Below, in pieces: positions 12,100 through 23,865 of a DNA stretch of 64,000 nucleotides. This stretch comes from Anaeramoeba flamelloides. Taxonomy: Eukaryota; Metamonada; Anaeramoebidae. How positions within the stretch are numbered: position 1 is the stretch's first letter; the number at the start of each line of letters is the position of its first letter. Under the pieces are notes generated by a model, which worked only from the letters and a program-made list of their open reading frames with translations, did no database searches and was not told where the DNA came from. A program made the position numbers and the translations under genes. The stretch covers positions 2,759,001-2,823,000 of the forward strand of contig JANTQA010000012.1 of NCBI GenBank assembly GCA_027625915.1, in the 5' to 3' direction.

Positions 12100-15000
12100 T
12101 TAAAAATCGCAAAATAAAGTGCCCCATTGTAATTTTTCTCTCTCGGGAAACCTTTTGCCCCAATACAAATTTATCATTTGAGTTATATTAATTCTTAAAT
12201 CTAAAATATTATTTGTCTGTATTTGGATCAATGTTTCTTCGTTTAATCTTTTAAATGACAAAGCAACTGTTTTTCGTTCTAAATTTTTAATTTCAAAGCC
12301 TTCTTCAATGAGTCCATAGGAAATTTCTGATTTAATTTTATCACTTTTTGATAATATTAAAAATGATTCATATCCTAAGATTATTTTACAATAATTTGAT
12401 TCATTATTAATATTTTCATTTATATGCTTTTCTGAAATATCATGATTATTAGTAATTTTTCGAATAATTACTTTGAATTCTTCAGAATAGAGTTCACATT
12501 GATTGTTATTTTCAGAGTTTGTATATTTTTCGGGATAAATTAGATTATAATTAAAGCCATGATTTAATAAATCTTTTAAAAAAGAATATCTTTCAAATTT
12601 TGAATGAAATTTTAAATGGAGTTCATTTATGAAATTATTAGAAATACTCTCATTTTCGGTTGTTTGATCATTTTGTTTATCTTTTGCTATTGTCCAATTA
12701 TTATCAGTATTATTACTATCGCTATCAATATCATCATCATCATCATCATCATCATTTCCTTCGAAATAAATTTCGTTTCTATGTTCTACTGTATTATTAT
12801 ATTTATCAGCAATTATCATATATTCCTTGTCATTATTATTGATTATTTCCTTTTTAAAATCATCTTTTTTTTGATTATTGCTCTTTTCGTATTTTTTGTC
12901 TTGTAATTGTGTCTGTATTTTATTTTCATTGTGATTTGTTTTTTCATTCCAATTTTCTTTTAAAGGTTTGAGATTATTTTTCTTATTATTATTCATCACA
13001 ATCATTAAATTTTTAATTTCATTTTCATTATTATTCTTTATGTTGTTCTGTTTGCTCATCTTTTTCTTCTTCTTTTTTATCCCATGCTCTTCTTTTAATT
13101 CAACATCATTGTTTTTTGAATGCTGTTGAAAATAAATTTTGATCTGAAATAAATTTTTAATAATGATAATTTTTTGAATTTTAGAAATATATATTTTTTT
13201 TATTACATTGAAATTTTTTCTCTCAATGAGTAAGATTCTATAATTGGTCAATTTAAGATAATAATCGCCATTTCTATTTCCATTTCCGTTTCCGTTTCCG
13301 TTTCCGTTTCTATATTCTTTTTCTTTTTCTTTTTCTTTGTTTGTTTTTAAATCATTTCCCAGTAATTGAATTTGATAAATATTTGTACATAATTTAAAAC
13401 TTAATAATGGGATATCATTAAAAATTCTAATCTTTTGAGCAAATTGGAAAATGTGATGATACCCACGATAAATCTTGATTTTTTTTCTTAAGTTTTGGCT
13501 TAAATTTGGAATTAATATTTTTTCTATAATTTTACAAAATGGTGTTGGGTACCAAAATATCAAATTATGTATTTGATTTAAAATACCTTTTTTGATTTTT
13601 GTTTTCAATTTCTTAAGAATTTTCCTTATAGAATTTTGTAAATTTATAACAACATTTAAATGACTAAGATCAATAAATAATGAGAACTTGTTTTTTTTGA
13701 TTTCATCAATAATTTCAAATATTTCTTTGATAATCTTCTCAATATTATTAAGATCTAAGAATGCAAGTTCACTAATATTGACATAAACCAACTGGATGTT
13801 GTTATTTTCATATTTTGATCCCATATAAATGAAGTATTTACCTTTATCTTCAGATTCGATTATATCTTGTGATGATAAAAATATTTTATCTTTTTCTTCT
13901 TCTAAATGTTGAATTTGTGGTCCAATTTCTTCTAATATATTGAAAAATTTTTCATATTTTTTTGTATGAATTAATGTTTTATTAATTTTATCTTTTGGTT
14001 CTTTTAGTACTTGCAGTATTTGTTCTTTATACTGAAGAAAAAATCGGTGTAGTAAAAGCAAATCGCCAATATCAATCGAATGAATATCAAAATTTGAAAT
14101 GTTTTCCGTTTCTGTTTCTTTTTCTGTTTTCTGTTTTTTTATTTCCTTTTCCTTTTCCTTTTCCTTTTCCTTTTCATTTTCATTTTCATTTGTGGCTTCT
14201 TCATTTTTTGTGCTATTTTGGTTATTTTTTCTTTTATTTTTTTTATTATCATTTTCTTTAAGTTTTAATTTGTTTTTAATATTGTTTTCTTTTTCCTTTT
14301 CCTTTTCCTTTTCCTTTTCCTTTTCCTTTTCTTTTTCCTTTTCTTTTTCCTTTTCTTTTTCCTTTTCTTTTTCCTTTTCTTTTTCTTTTTCTTTTTCTTT
14401 TTCTTTTTCCCCTTCTTCTTCTTTTTCGTCTTCTTCTCCCCCTCCTTCTTTTATAATAGAAGATTTGTTATCATTTTCAGTTGATAGTTGTTTATATTTA
14501 TTATTCAAGTTTTTTAAATCTAAATATTTTGATTTAGAATTTAAAATCTCTTTGCCTTCTTTTGCAACGCTTAATAAATATTCTTTCATTCTTTCAAAAT
14601 TTTTTTCAATCCATTTATTAAAATATTTTAAATACTCTATATTTGAAAAATAAACCCCATTCGATAAATTTTGAAGTAATTTGGTGACTAAAATCATATT
14701 TCTTCTTGATTTTGTTGTTTCTTGGTCTTCGTTAGGAAGTAAACCATAGCGTTTTGGGTTTATTAATATTGAATTAAAAAATCTTAAAAAAATATAACTT
14801 CCAACTAAATTTGTAACTCTAATTATTTGATAGGAATTTGCACAATCTGTAATATAGTAACAAATGATTTTAATTTCATCTGGCAATTGATTAATAGTTA
14901 ATAGAATTTTTTCAAATATTATTTGGCAACAAGATGCCAAACTTTTTTGATTTGATTCAAGGATTTCTTCTACATTATCAATTGATTTATTAAAACCTTT

Positions 15001-18000
15001 TCTATTTTCGATCTTATAAGAATCGATTTCAAAATCAAGCGATGTGTCACTTAATAATCCATGGATCATTCCTCCAAGATAATGTTTTAAATAATGTATG
15101 CATTTGATCCCTTTTTTTAAAAAATAGATTATTTTTTTTTATTTTTTTATTTATAAAATGTTAAATTCAAATATTAAAAAAAGATTAAATTAATATGAAC
15201 AAAAAAAAGGGTTTTTCTTGAAAAGGTTGTAATTATTGTATCAATCGCATTTACAATTTTTCAAAAATATTTTTTTTTTCAAAAGTCGAATGAAAATTTT
15301 CAATTATTTAAAAAAAATGTAAAAAGTTTTCCTTCAATAAAAACTACTATATCTTTTCGAGAGGTGGATATAAATAACTTTTACAGTTATTTGTAAAAAA
15401 GTTTGGGAATTTTTTTTAAAAAATATCGGGTATTAAATTTAATTCTAAGATCATTATTTAAATATTCAAAAGTGTTGTTTATCATTAATTGGTTCTTCAT
15501 AATAATTAAATTTGTTTATTAGTAAGACATTACTTAGATTAAAGATATCAAAGTTTCTGATCACAATTTTATATGATATTTTTTAGTTGTGAAAATTTTT
15601 AGGTAATTTTTCTTTATGATCTTAAAAAATATTTTTTCGAAGACGTTTAATCTTGATAGAATTCCGAATAGATATAAAAATATATAACCGGGTTTTATAG
15701 TTTAAAAAAAAAATTTATCCTTATCATATTGATTTTTTTATGGAATTAACCGTGTGTTATTTGTTACAAAACAAGTATGTTAATCTTTTTTTTTTTTTTT
15801 TGGAAATCCCGATAAACATATTTCGAAATTCAAACACAATGACAGATATTTTGTCAATTGGTAGTAATATTCCTCTTAATTTTTTTTTATCAATTTAGGA
15901 ATAAAAATACTTTTAAAAAAAAAATATTATTTGGATTATTAAAAAAAAAAATTACCCACTTTTTTTTGGAATTACCTTCTATCATGGTGTAGATGATTTT
16001 ATCTGTTTTGATAATAATATTGAATTAATTAAATATCGGTATTTAATTCATAATTAAAAATTTTATTTGATACTACTTTTGATTTTTTTAATTTAAAAAT
16101 GTTGTAATTCACAAGACAATTAGTTTGTTGATGATAAATTCGATTTTTTTGGTTAAATAAAGAAATGTAATAATTAGGATTAATTGAATCGTAATTTTAA
16201 TCACAAACTTGTAATTTTTTCAATATCTCAAGTTAAAAAAGTATTATTACACGTAATTTCCTCAAAATATTACATTTTATTGTTTATATGAAGTTTTATG
16301 TTTTCATTGGTTCTAAAAATTATTTAATCTAAATATTTGTATAAATTGTGTGATTTTATTTGATTCTTTAATTAACAATTAAAATTAAAATTAAATCTTT
16401 GTATTAATTTTTTTTTCACAAATATTGATTTAAAAAAGAATCCAAATAAATTAGAAACGAATCATTGAATAAAAAAAAAAACTTGAATTTTTTTTTATTT
16501 ATTTTATTACATTTTAAGTAAGGAGTTTTAAATTCCTTTTATTTGTCATTGGTCTTTTTTTAATTTTTATTTTGATTAGAAAATCAATGTATTTTCAAAA
16601 CAAAACAAAAAGTAAAAAAAAAAAACTTCATTAACTTTTCCAGAATTCAAAAGAATAAAGAAAAATCTTTGATTTTACCCAATTCTCTTAAATTAAAAAA
16701 AAAAAACTAAGGGTGCTTTTCCAGAATACAAAATATTTAAGAAAAATCTTAGATTTTACTCAATTCTTTTGAATTCTGGAAAAGTGATGTTAGATTTTTT
16801 TTAATTTAAGAAATAAAACGAAAATTTTTGAAATTTTCTTTTTATTTCTTAAATTAAAAAAAAAACATGGGCAATTGATGACACTCTAAGCACTCGGCGA
16901 CACTTGAAGACACTTGTCGACATGACTATTTGTTGATATTAATATTATATCTAATGATTTTTCAATATTATTGACCTTTCCATCCAGAACTATTTAAAAT
17001 TAAGTTCTGTCTAAAATGATTTAGATTTACATTTAATAATTTTAAATTTTCTATTTCCCAATTGATATTTTGGTTGTCTTTTTTTGAAAATTTTAACTTT
17101 TTTGATCTGTCTTCAAAACCAAGAATTTCTAATTTCTTTTTGATTTTAAATCTTCTTTTATATATCATAATTCTTACTTGGTCTATTTTTGCTTCGGTTT
17201 TATAAATTATTCTTGGGGAATGTGGATTAATTTTTAAAAAGTTTGTTACTTTTTTATTTATCCAAACATCAATTGAGTTCTGTCAAAATCTTTTTGGGTC
17301 AAAGTAAAAATAACTAATTCATAAAATAATTGGCTAATACATATTGATTAAAACATTTGTAATATTACAACCATTGGCTAATTTTTGTTGGTTAAAAATC
17401 ATTTTTATTATGTTAAAACTATCTTTTACTTTTTCAAATTTTTTTTGTAAGTGTTTTTCTTTTTCTATACAGATTCCTAAATATTTAATTTCGGATAAAG
17501 TTTTTGATTTTTGTGTTTTGTCAATATTTGGGTTCATTCCAAATTCTTATAGAATTTTAGAAATTATTATTAATTTTTTGTGTATTTCTGAAATTGGTCC
17601 TTCCATTATCAAAACCAAATCATCTGCAAATGTCTTGATATGTTTTACAAAAAAGATCAATTATTAAAAATAAGTAATATTTGGAAAATTTTTTGGGTAC
17701 CTTTGACAGAAACAATTGTTGGTTTCTTGAAATTTGGAAATAAACATAATTCCAAAAATTTAGACACAGTTTAAATAGTTGGAAAAAAAGTAATACTACA
17801 CTTTACATTCAATTTGGAAATAATTTGGATTTTACAAGCTATGAAATTCATTTTTTGTCTTTTTTGTTTTGTTTTCATTTCCTTTTTTCCAGTTAAGTAA
17901 TCTGTTTCCTTAGATCTGAAATTATTTTTCGATGGTTGATAGAAGGCTAGTGTTGAGTTTTTCAAATTGGAAAATCACATACAATTGATCGACGGTATCT

Positions 18001-20694
18001 TATCATTTGATCAACAATTGCTGGTATTTGAAATCTAAATGTGAAAATATTTTTATTTCATTTTCCATATATTCTTATATAAAGAGAGTTCTCAAAGAAG
18101 CAGGCTATTATTTAAAAAGTCTATTTGAAAAAGGAAATTGAAAATTCAGTGAAAATTGTTCCCATTTATAATTCAAATGTCAGTGTTGGTGAAATTTCAA
18201 CAAATTTACCAATACATTTTTTGTTCCGCTCGTTTCATTATTTTGGATACACAGATTTTTTTTTTTTCGTTTTATATTTTTTTCTTTTATTTGGATGAAA
18301 ATGATTACTTATAAAAACATTAATACAAGATAACTTAAATGTGGTTTTATATTAGGTTTGGAAAAATATAATAAATTGTGTTTTATTTTGCCTATTGTTG
18401 ATTTTGGGTGTGTCCAAATTTTTGGAATGGGGTTTATTTTGATTTTCCAAACTATTTCATTTTTTGTTTTTTCGTTTTCTTTTCATTTGTTTTCGAGCGA
18501 CACAATCTGTTTTGTTAGATCTGTAAAATTTTTTTCTCAAATTGATTATAAAGTTAAAGTCGAGTGTATTTAATAGAAAAATTAGATCCTATTAACCGAT
18601 GGTATCTAACAATTTGATCGATCAATAATTGTTGGTGAAATTTCAACAAATTTATCATTGGCCATTTAGACGAGAAGATACCAATTTTGAATAGGGTATA
18701 TTCTCTTTAAAATAATCATTTTATGTGCGTTTTAACACAAATTGTTGTATTTAAAGTAAAAAAAATATTGTCAAAGGTAAAGAATAAAGCCATGAACAAA
18801 AAGTATAATTCAACAATTTTAATGAAAATTGCAATTTCATAATTTTAAAAATGGAAATTTGATTCATTTTTTTTTCAAGTTTAAGGAATATTTCTTGGAA
18901 ATTTAAATCAAAAAAGAAAAAAAATGAAATTATGTTGGTAGGGGACAAGAAAATTTTCACAAAAAGTTGGTTTAAATATGATAAATAAATCATTAAATAT
19001 TGAAACAAAAACTGTATTATTTTGTATATATTCCTTTGGTGAATGGAGTGAATTGCATTTGTTTCAAAATTTTTTTGAATAAGTCTTCATGAAGTTGAAT
19101 ATGTATCTCTTATGTTCCAATTCTGAAATTCTTTAGTTGAAATTTCCAATAACAATGTAAATTGATATCTTTCATTTGTTTTTTCGAATTGGTCAGATTT
19201 AAATTAAAAAAAAATTAATACTTATTAAAAATGTTTTGAGGAAGAGATTTCCATTTTTGAAAAAAAGGAAAAAAGCTCTGCACGGTTTTTAATTGGGAAC
19301 CTTAAAGGAATCACAGAAACCTGAAAATGAAAAGTCCAATCAAATCAAAGAAGAAACAAATTAACTCCAAATACAAAATTCATTATTTTATTTTCAATCA
19401 ACTCAATAAATACAACTTATGTCACATTTATTTTCTAAACCCGATGAGAGATTTTGGATCTCTCAAAAATAATCAATTTTTTCAACAAATTTTTAAAAAT
19501 TTATCAATCAAAGAAAAACATCTACAAAAAGACAATCTTTGAAAAACTGTTATTGTGTTGAGTCCTCTCCATTTTGTCTTTAATCGTTTATTGTTTCTTG
19601 TTTTATTAATTGATCTTTACTTTTTCAGGTTTTTGTGATTCCTTTAAGGTTCCCGATTAAAAATCGTGTTGAACTTTTTTCACAATTTTACTTTTTTCCC
19701 AAATATTCAAAGTGAAAAAATGATTTTAAAAAGAGATAATTTTGTCCTTATGAGATAAAACAATGCTGTTAGATTATTAGGTAGATGTTGTTTATGTCCA
19801 TTTTTGTGAAAATATGGTCAATTTGCAATTGAATACCTTCTTGTGAAAATGGTGCTTTGAGAGGTTAGACACTTTCATTAAATTGGCTTATTTGTGGTTT
19901 GGTAGAAAAAGTTCTCATTTTCTCATATTTTTTGACTGATTTTTTAGAATAGGTACCCTGTACAATTTATTTTTATTCTTTTAATTTGATTTTTTTGGAA
20001 AAAATACCAACAAAATTTTTTTCGCTTCTTTTTCGCATTAGTTTTGGCTGAAAAATTTCAAGCCACAAATTGAAATACCAATCCCTTATTCTTTGATCTG
20101 AGCTTTTTGTTATTTGTGTTGAGAGGTTTTGGATGAATTTGTGATTTTAATTGAATGAAGGGAATTTTGCAGAGTTGTAAAAAAGAAAAGGAGATGATAT
20201 TTTGTTCCATTTAAATTTCGAAGCTAGCAAAACAATTTTATCATTAGTTACGAATTTTTTGAATGGAGTTAGTGAAAGAGTGATCTCAAACACAGCCCTC
20301 GCCAAAATCGAGTAAATGCTGTTAGTGTGGTTTTTTTTGAAAAACAAAGAGCAACAAAAGAAATTAATAAAAGGAAAATATGCTATTTTTTACTTGTATA
20401 TATCGTGCAAAGGTAGGTATTGATTGAGTTTGTTCTTAAGATTGTTCCCTTTTGGTTTTTGCTATAAAATTCATTTTTCATGAGCAGATTGATAAATTGA
20501 AGCACACTATTTGTCTTGAGTCCAATTCCAAGAAGCGAGTTTGCAATTATTTCAAAATCCCGGCTGTCACTCGTAACAGAAAGCGCAACCACAAGTTCTT
20601 TGTTTTCAAGCATTTCAATACAAAAAGAATGATATAATTTTGATGTTAAGAATATATTTTGTTTTTGAAGACATATTGTATTATTGTGGTTCAT
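12100..20694 (-). CDS. Neurofibromin-like RasGAP / CRAL-TRIO / PH protein, two exons
   Basis: Exon 1 (20694-20394) and exon 2 (15110-12100) join across a 5283-nt GT-AG intron. The phases match, and the junction falls inside the RasGAP domain: NSINTYLCTIYT continues as RIKCIHYLKHYL, collinear with NF1's NSLASKIMTFCFKVYGATYL. The start ATG at 20694 directly follows an in-frame TAA. The product is 1103 residues. RasGAP spans about 30-290, with the IFLRFF motif Arg and the LVTKLLQNLSN Lys present. Residue 61, aligned with the NF1 arginine finger, is Thr, and no Arg lies nearby. A long KE repeat spans about 325-380. A CRAL-TRIO-like segment at about 525-670 and a PH-like segment at about 675-780 follow, in NF1 order. 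Acidic, Asn- and Lys-rich spacers separate a second PH-like C-terminus. It likely binds Ras-type GTPases at membranes; GAP catalysis is doubtful. NF1's large N- and C-terminal regions are absent. Confidence 0.85.
15360..16150. repeat. Dispersed repeat, about 0.8 kb, in RasGAP intron
   Basis: This region is collinear with 53360-54100. Shared elements are a GATATCAAAGTTTCTGATC-type word, AACATATTTCGAAAT, and a block ending in a CACTTTTTTTTGGAATTACC-like word. Part of it (15480-15600) also matches 33940-34080. The copies are in the same orientation and diverged. No reading frame or clear termini were found. Confidence 0.6.
16556..16926. repeat. Hairpin mosaic locus iii, abutting a LINE fragment
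   Basis: Palindromic modules include A at about 16634-16700 and 16707-16785 (arms CTTTTCCAGAATTCAAAAG type) and an F-type palindrome at about 16795-16865 built on TTTAATTTAAGAAATAAAA. On the minus strand the locus opens with a header (16870-16926) of short phased words: CAAGTGTC, CAAGTGTC, GAGTGCTTA, GAGTGTC. It replaces the expected continuation of the LINE at 16927. Confidence 0.75.
16927..17668 (-). mobile_element. LINE fragment (a), 5'-truncated, with reverse transcriptase FADD box
   Basis: Minus-strand translation gives KTFADDLVLIMEG, the catalytic box of a non-LTR reverse transcriptase. It is followed by NPNIDKTQKSKTLSEIKYLG and YKRRFKIKKKLEILGFEDR, matching the other LINE fragments here in order. 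The copy begins just upstream of the FADD box (5'-truncated). Its coding sequence is interrupted by stops and frame changes, including a TAA between SKIL and EFGMN. Its 3' side is interrupted by the hairpin mosaic at 16556-16926. Confidence 0.8.
17690..18680. repeat. Two diverged copies of a dispersed repeat (third at 54890-55310)
   Basis: Copies at about 17860-18250 and 18380-18680 share AGATCTG, TTGATCGA(C/T), GGTATCT and GTTGGTGAAATTTCAACAAA in order. The region 54890-55110 carries the same series (CACATACAATTGGTTGATGG, CAAATTTCAACA). The first copy is split by the 163-bp element at 18021-18183; the second shows the uninterrupted site. No protein is supported. Confidence 0.65.
18021..18183. 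mobile_element. 163-bp MITE, copy 1
   Basis: It starts CTGGTATTTGAAATCTAAAT and ends CATTTATAATTCAAATGTCAG, forming long inverted termini. It is flanked by TG on both sides (18019-18020 and 18184-18185). The paralogous uninterrupted site near 18630 reads AATTGTTGGTG with a single TG. Length and termini match the copy at 24514-24676. Confidence 0.85.
19245..19710. mobile_element. TIR element with GGTTTTTAATTGGGAACCTT termini, copy 1 (most diverged)
   Basis: The left block (about 19261-19334: CGGTTTTTAATTGGGAACC, then CCTGAAAATGAAAAG) is mirrored by the right block (about 19619-19700: CAGGTTTTTGTGATTCC, then GGTTCCCGATTAAAAATCG). It belongs to the family of 27567-27997 and 40861-41283. No coding capacity was found. 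Confidence 0.75.
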
Positions 20695-21846
20695 TTACAA
20701 CAGAAGAACAACAAAAAATCAAATAGATAATTAAGCAAAAAATGAATTATTTTTTCAAATTTTCTTAAAATCACTATTTTGAGAAAACCGAAAAGTGAAC
20801 TTTATGAACAATATGGTCTCTTTTTATTTGTGGTAACCATTTCAATTAGTCATAAAGCAAATGATAAACAAATTAATTTAATATTTTTTCATTCAGTAAC
20901 TTTGAATGCCTTAAAACGAGGATATTCTCTTAGTCTCTTTTTTGGTCTGGAAATCAATCAATTGGCTTTAGTTATTGAAATTATCATCAAAAAAAAAAAA
21001 AAAAACAAAGTAAATTTATTAGATTTAATAATATACAAACAAGAGTTTTTATTGCAAATTTTCGTCATTTTCTAATCTTCAAAAACAATTCAGATAAGAT
21101 CAAAAAATTTTTATTTCATTTAGGAGAAATAAAAAATTGGAAAAATATTCAACATTCAATTTTTTGTTTTTATTTCAGGGATTAGCATCTAGCATTGAGA
21201 AGTCTAAGATGAAAGTGCGTTATTATTGAAAGTGGAGCACATTAATGCTCCAAAGTTGATCTGTATCTACAAATTTGATTAGTAAATCAGTACAAAATGC
21301 TGATCTCATCAATTAAAAAAGATCACTGTAATAGTAAAAAAACCCAAGAATTTTCAGAAAACAATCTGCAATTTGGACACAAATTTATGGGTTGAATTAT
21401 CAATGTTGAGACTTCAAAATTGCTATATAACTTTTTTTAATTAGTCTCGATTTGTAGATTAATTCATAAAAAGTCGATTTTTTTAAACAAAATAAATAAT
21501 TAACGAATAGATTATTGTGATCAATTATTTTCACATCTTGGGAATATATTGAAAATGAACTATTTCCAAGAAAATAAACAAATTATATCAATCTTTGGGT
21601 TTTCGTGTTGATTCTTATTGAGTTCATTTTTGACTAAAACAATCTTGAAAAAATAGTTGCTTTTAAGGATTCTAAAAATTGATTTTGAAAGATTGTAAAG
21701 CAATTATTCAATTTTTTGATTAGAAATATTTGACTTTTCAGAAACTGATTTCAAAAACACTGATGTACCTGTGAACAAAAAAAAACACAGAACAATTATT
21801 AATGAATCCACATTTGCCAAGATTTATTTCTAAAAAAAGAATTCTA
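20695..21846. other. Upstream region of the RasGAP gene with part of a dispersed repeat
   Basis: No assigned gene. A 98-codon plus-strand open frame at 20779-21075 lacks an ATG and any recognisable domain. The region 21238-21760 aligns with 28290-28650 (AAACCCAAGAATTTTCAGAA, ACAAATTTATGGGTTGAATT), a dispersed repeat of unknown class. The promoter of the RasGAP gene should lie near 20700, but no motif is evident. Confidence 0.4.
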
Positions 21847-22323
21847 CAGTGTTGAAAATAACCCATGTTTTTTATTTTAACCCATTACTAAAATTTAACG
21901 TATGCAAAAAATATTGGCTGACTTTAGAAATAAAAGAAACAAATAAATGGGATGAAAACAGCATATAAATAAGAAATTGAGTTCTTTAAATAAATTTTAA
22001 AAAAGAATTATGAAGATACTGGAAGGATTAAAATGTAATTTTTTGACAAAAAAAATGTTCAAAATTTCATTTTTTGAATTTTTATAAAAAATACATTTAA
22101 TCTCAAAAATTTTGTAAATATGACGAAATTTTTGAAACAAAAGCAATTAATATAATTGTGCCATTTTGATTAATCAAAGATCTAACCTCTAAAGTCAATT
22201 TGAATCTATGACAAGAATATATAAGTGCTTTCTGGTCTTCCAATACCCAAGTCTGAAAAAAAAACATGAGTTAAATTTTAGTAATGGGTTAAAGGTTGTT
22301 AACATGGGTTATTTACACCACTG
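21847..22323. mobile_element. 477-bp TIR element with TA target duplication (Tc1/mariner-like MITE)
   Basis: Inverted termini of about 55 bp (CAGTGTTGAAAATAACCCAT on the left; ATGGGTTATTTACACCACTG on the right, with AACCCATTACTAAAATTTAA mirrored further in) are flanked by TA at 21845-21846 and 22324-22325. The CAGTG...CACTG ends and TA duplication fit Tc1/mariner mobilisation. It encodes no transposase. Confidence 0.85.
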
Positions 22324-22371
22324 TAAGTTGATTTTGTAAGAATCACAATTTAAAATAAAAAATTTCAATTA

Positions 22372-22852
22372 CTGTTCTCAAAATAAAGCTTTCAGAAAAG
22401 TTTAATCAGTGTTTCAAAATAAAAATCGTGTTTTTTTGTTATCGTAAACTTATACATTAACCGATCAAAGAAACTGAGAATAAACTCTCAATAAATATGG
22501 TGTTGGTTTCTTAAAGTTCTATTATTTAAAAAGAAATTCTGAAAATGAAGGAACAAATTGCAAAATTTATCTCAAAAAATAGAGTAAATTATTAAGAAAT
22601 TTTTATATCATTAAAAAAACTAAAAAAATTTTCAAAAAGATTGAGAATATTCCGAAAAAATTTTCAACTATTTCCATGAATAATTTAAATTTTACTAAAA
22701 ATAACCAGACCTTAACTTTCAAAATTGATTTGTACTTAGGTATACTATTCGGTATTTAATTGGATTTGACTTGGTACAAGAAGAAAAAAAAGCACAGATA
22801 ATATTTTGAAACACGGATTATATTCTTTGGTCACACATTATTTTGATCACAG
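22372..22852. mobile_element. 481-bp TIR element, copy 1 (uninterrupted)
   Basis: Termini of about 70 bp are inverted: CTGTTCTCAAAATAAAGC on the left and ATTATTTTGATCACAG on the right, with TGTTTCAAAATA/TATTTTGAAACA pairing further in. TA lies on both sides (22370-22371 and 22853-22854). Copies also lie at 24445-25083 and, inverted, at about 43142-43640. At 22432-22450 this copy shows the intact site that is occupied by a 163-bp element in the 24.5 kb copy. Confidence 0.85.
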
Positions 22853-23445
22853 TAAAATTTTCTCTTATTTTTTAGATATAAAATTTGATCTTTTGTTTAA
22901 TTGAGAATTTCTATTTTAATCATCAAACCTCAATTAACCAACATCATTTTAGATTTTTTTGATCTTTTAATGTACATTGATCAAAACAATGTGTTCTTAA
23001 AGACTCTGATTTTGTTTTCAAAACAAATCTTATTGCCTTTTTTTTTTTCTTGTTCCAGTTAAATATCCAATTCACTACCTCGTCTTATACGTATTTTCAA
23101 ATATATTTTGTAGGTAAACCATTTGATGTTGAGTGGTAAATTTTTAAGTATGAAGGATAGTTGATTATTTGTCATACTTTTTCTCTGTTTTTTTTGCTTT
23201 TTTGATTAATTTCATTTTATATGATTGATGAATCTGTGAAAATAAAATAGTTAAGAACAAATCGTTTTTGGTTTATTGTTGAAAAGTTTTTTGATGAGCT
23301 ATTATATTAAAATAATAGAAATATTTTGCCCTGTGAATGTTAGACTGTAATAGTTATAAAAAAATATATGTGTATTGTGTTGTATATAAATTATTGAATT
23401 TTCGTTTTTTAAACCTTATTTTAAAAAAAAAATAAAAAAATTTAG

Positions 23446-23451
23446 AAAAAA
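23446..23451 (-). terminator. RNA polymerase III terminator of 5S rRNA
   Basis: Six T residues on the RNA-like (minus) strand immediately follow the 3' end of the 5S gene, the usual Pol III stop signal. Confidence 0.8.
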
Positions 23452-23572
23452 GTATTCAGCACCAAGTGTTCGCGAGAGGTTCCCCATCTCACTAACTAAC
23501 TTAGCCCTCAATTCGTTGATCTTCTGGGTTCGGAATGTGTCCAGGATTATTAAATTGGGTATGGCCGAATAC
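23452..23572 (-). rRNA. 5S ribosomal RNA
   Basis: The minus strand reads GTATTCGGCCATACC at the 5' end and GGTGCTGAATAC at the 3' end, pairing as helix I. Between them are the conserved blocks CCGAACCCAGAAGATCAA, GAGGGCTAAGTTAG and GATGGGGAACC, in canonical 5S order, for 121 nt. The central GGGCTAAGTTAGTTAGTGAGATG stretch covers the position of the internal control region (A box, intermediate element, C box). It is a single copy here, with no 5S tandem array and no neighbouring rRNA genes. It stands alone between transposon-rich stretches, as dispersed 5S genes often do. Confidence 0.95.
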
Positions 23573-23865
23573 ATTAATTTAAAAAACATGAATACGGGAA
23601 GATTTTAAAAATTGAAAAGAATTAATAACTTTTGGGAAAAAAATATTATATCTTTTTTTTTTTTCAAATAAAGTTGTAATTTATCAAAAACGAAAACAAC
23701 AATACTTCTTGAAAAGTTTTTGGCTTTTCATATTTTACAAAAAGAAAAATTCTTTCAAGAAAGAACAAAAAGAATTATACTTTTTTGATTAGGAAAAAGG
23801 AGATTTGATCAAGGTTCTATTCGAGAATTTTCAAGTACTTAAATTGTGACTAATTCCTTGACCAT

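Noticed and set aside
14099-14653. Plus-strand open frame rich in Phe/Ser (about 184 codons) opposite the RasGAP gene
   Set aside because: It is the complement of the KE repeat, which automatically yields a stop-free Phe/Ser/Leu frame. No start context or domain supports it.
15111-20393. Initial view that the RasGAP gene is 5'-truncated by repeats
   Set aside because: An exon at 20394-20694 supplies the missing N-terminal half with matching splice phase and gap-free alignment at the junction.
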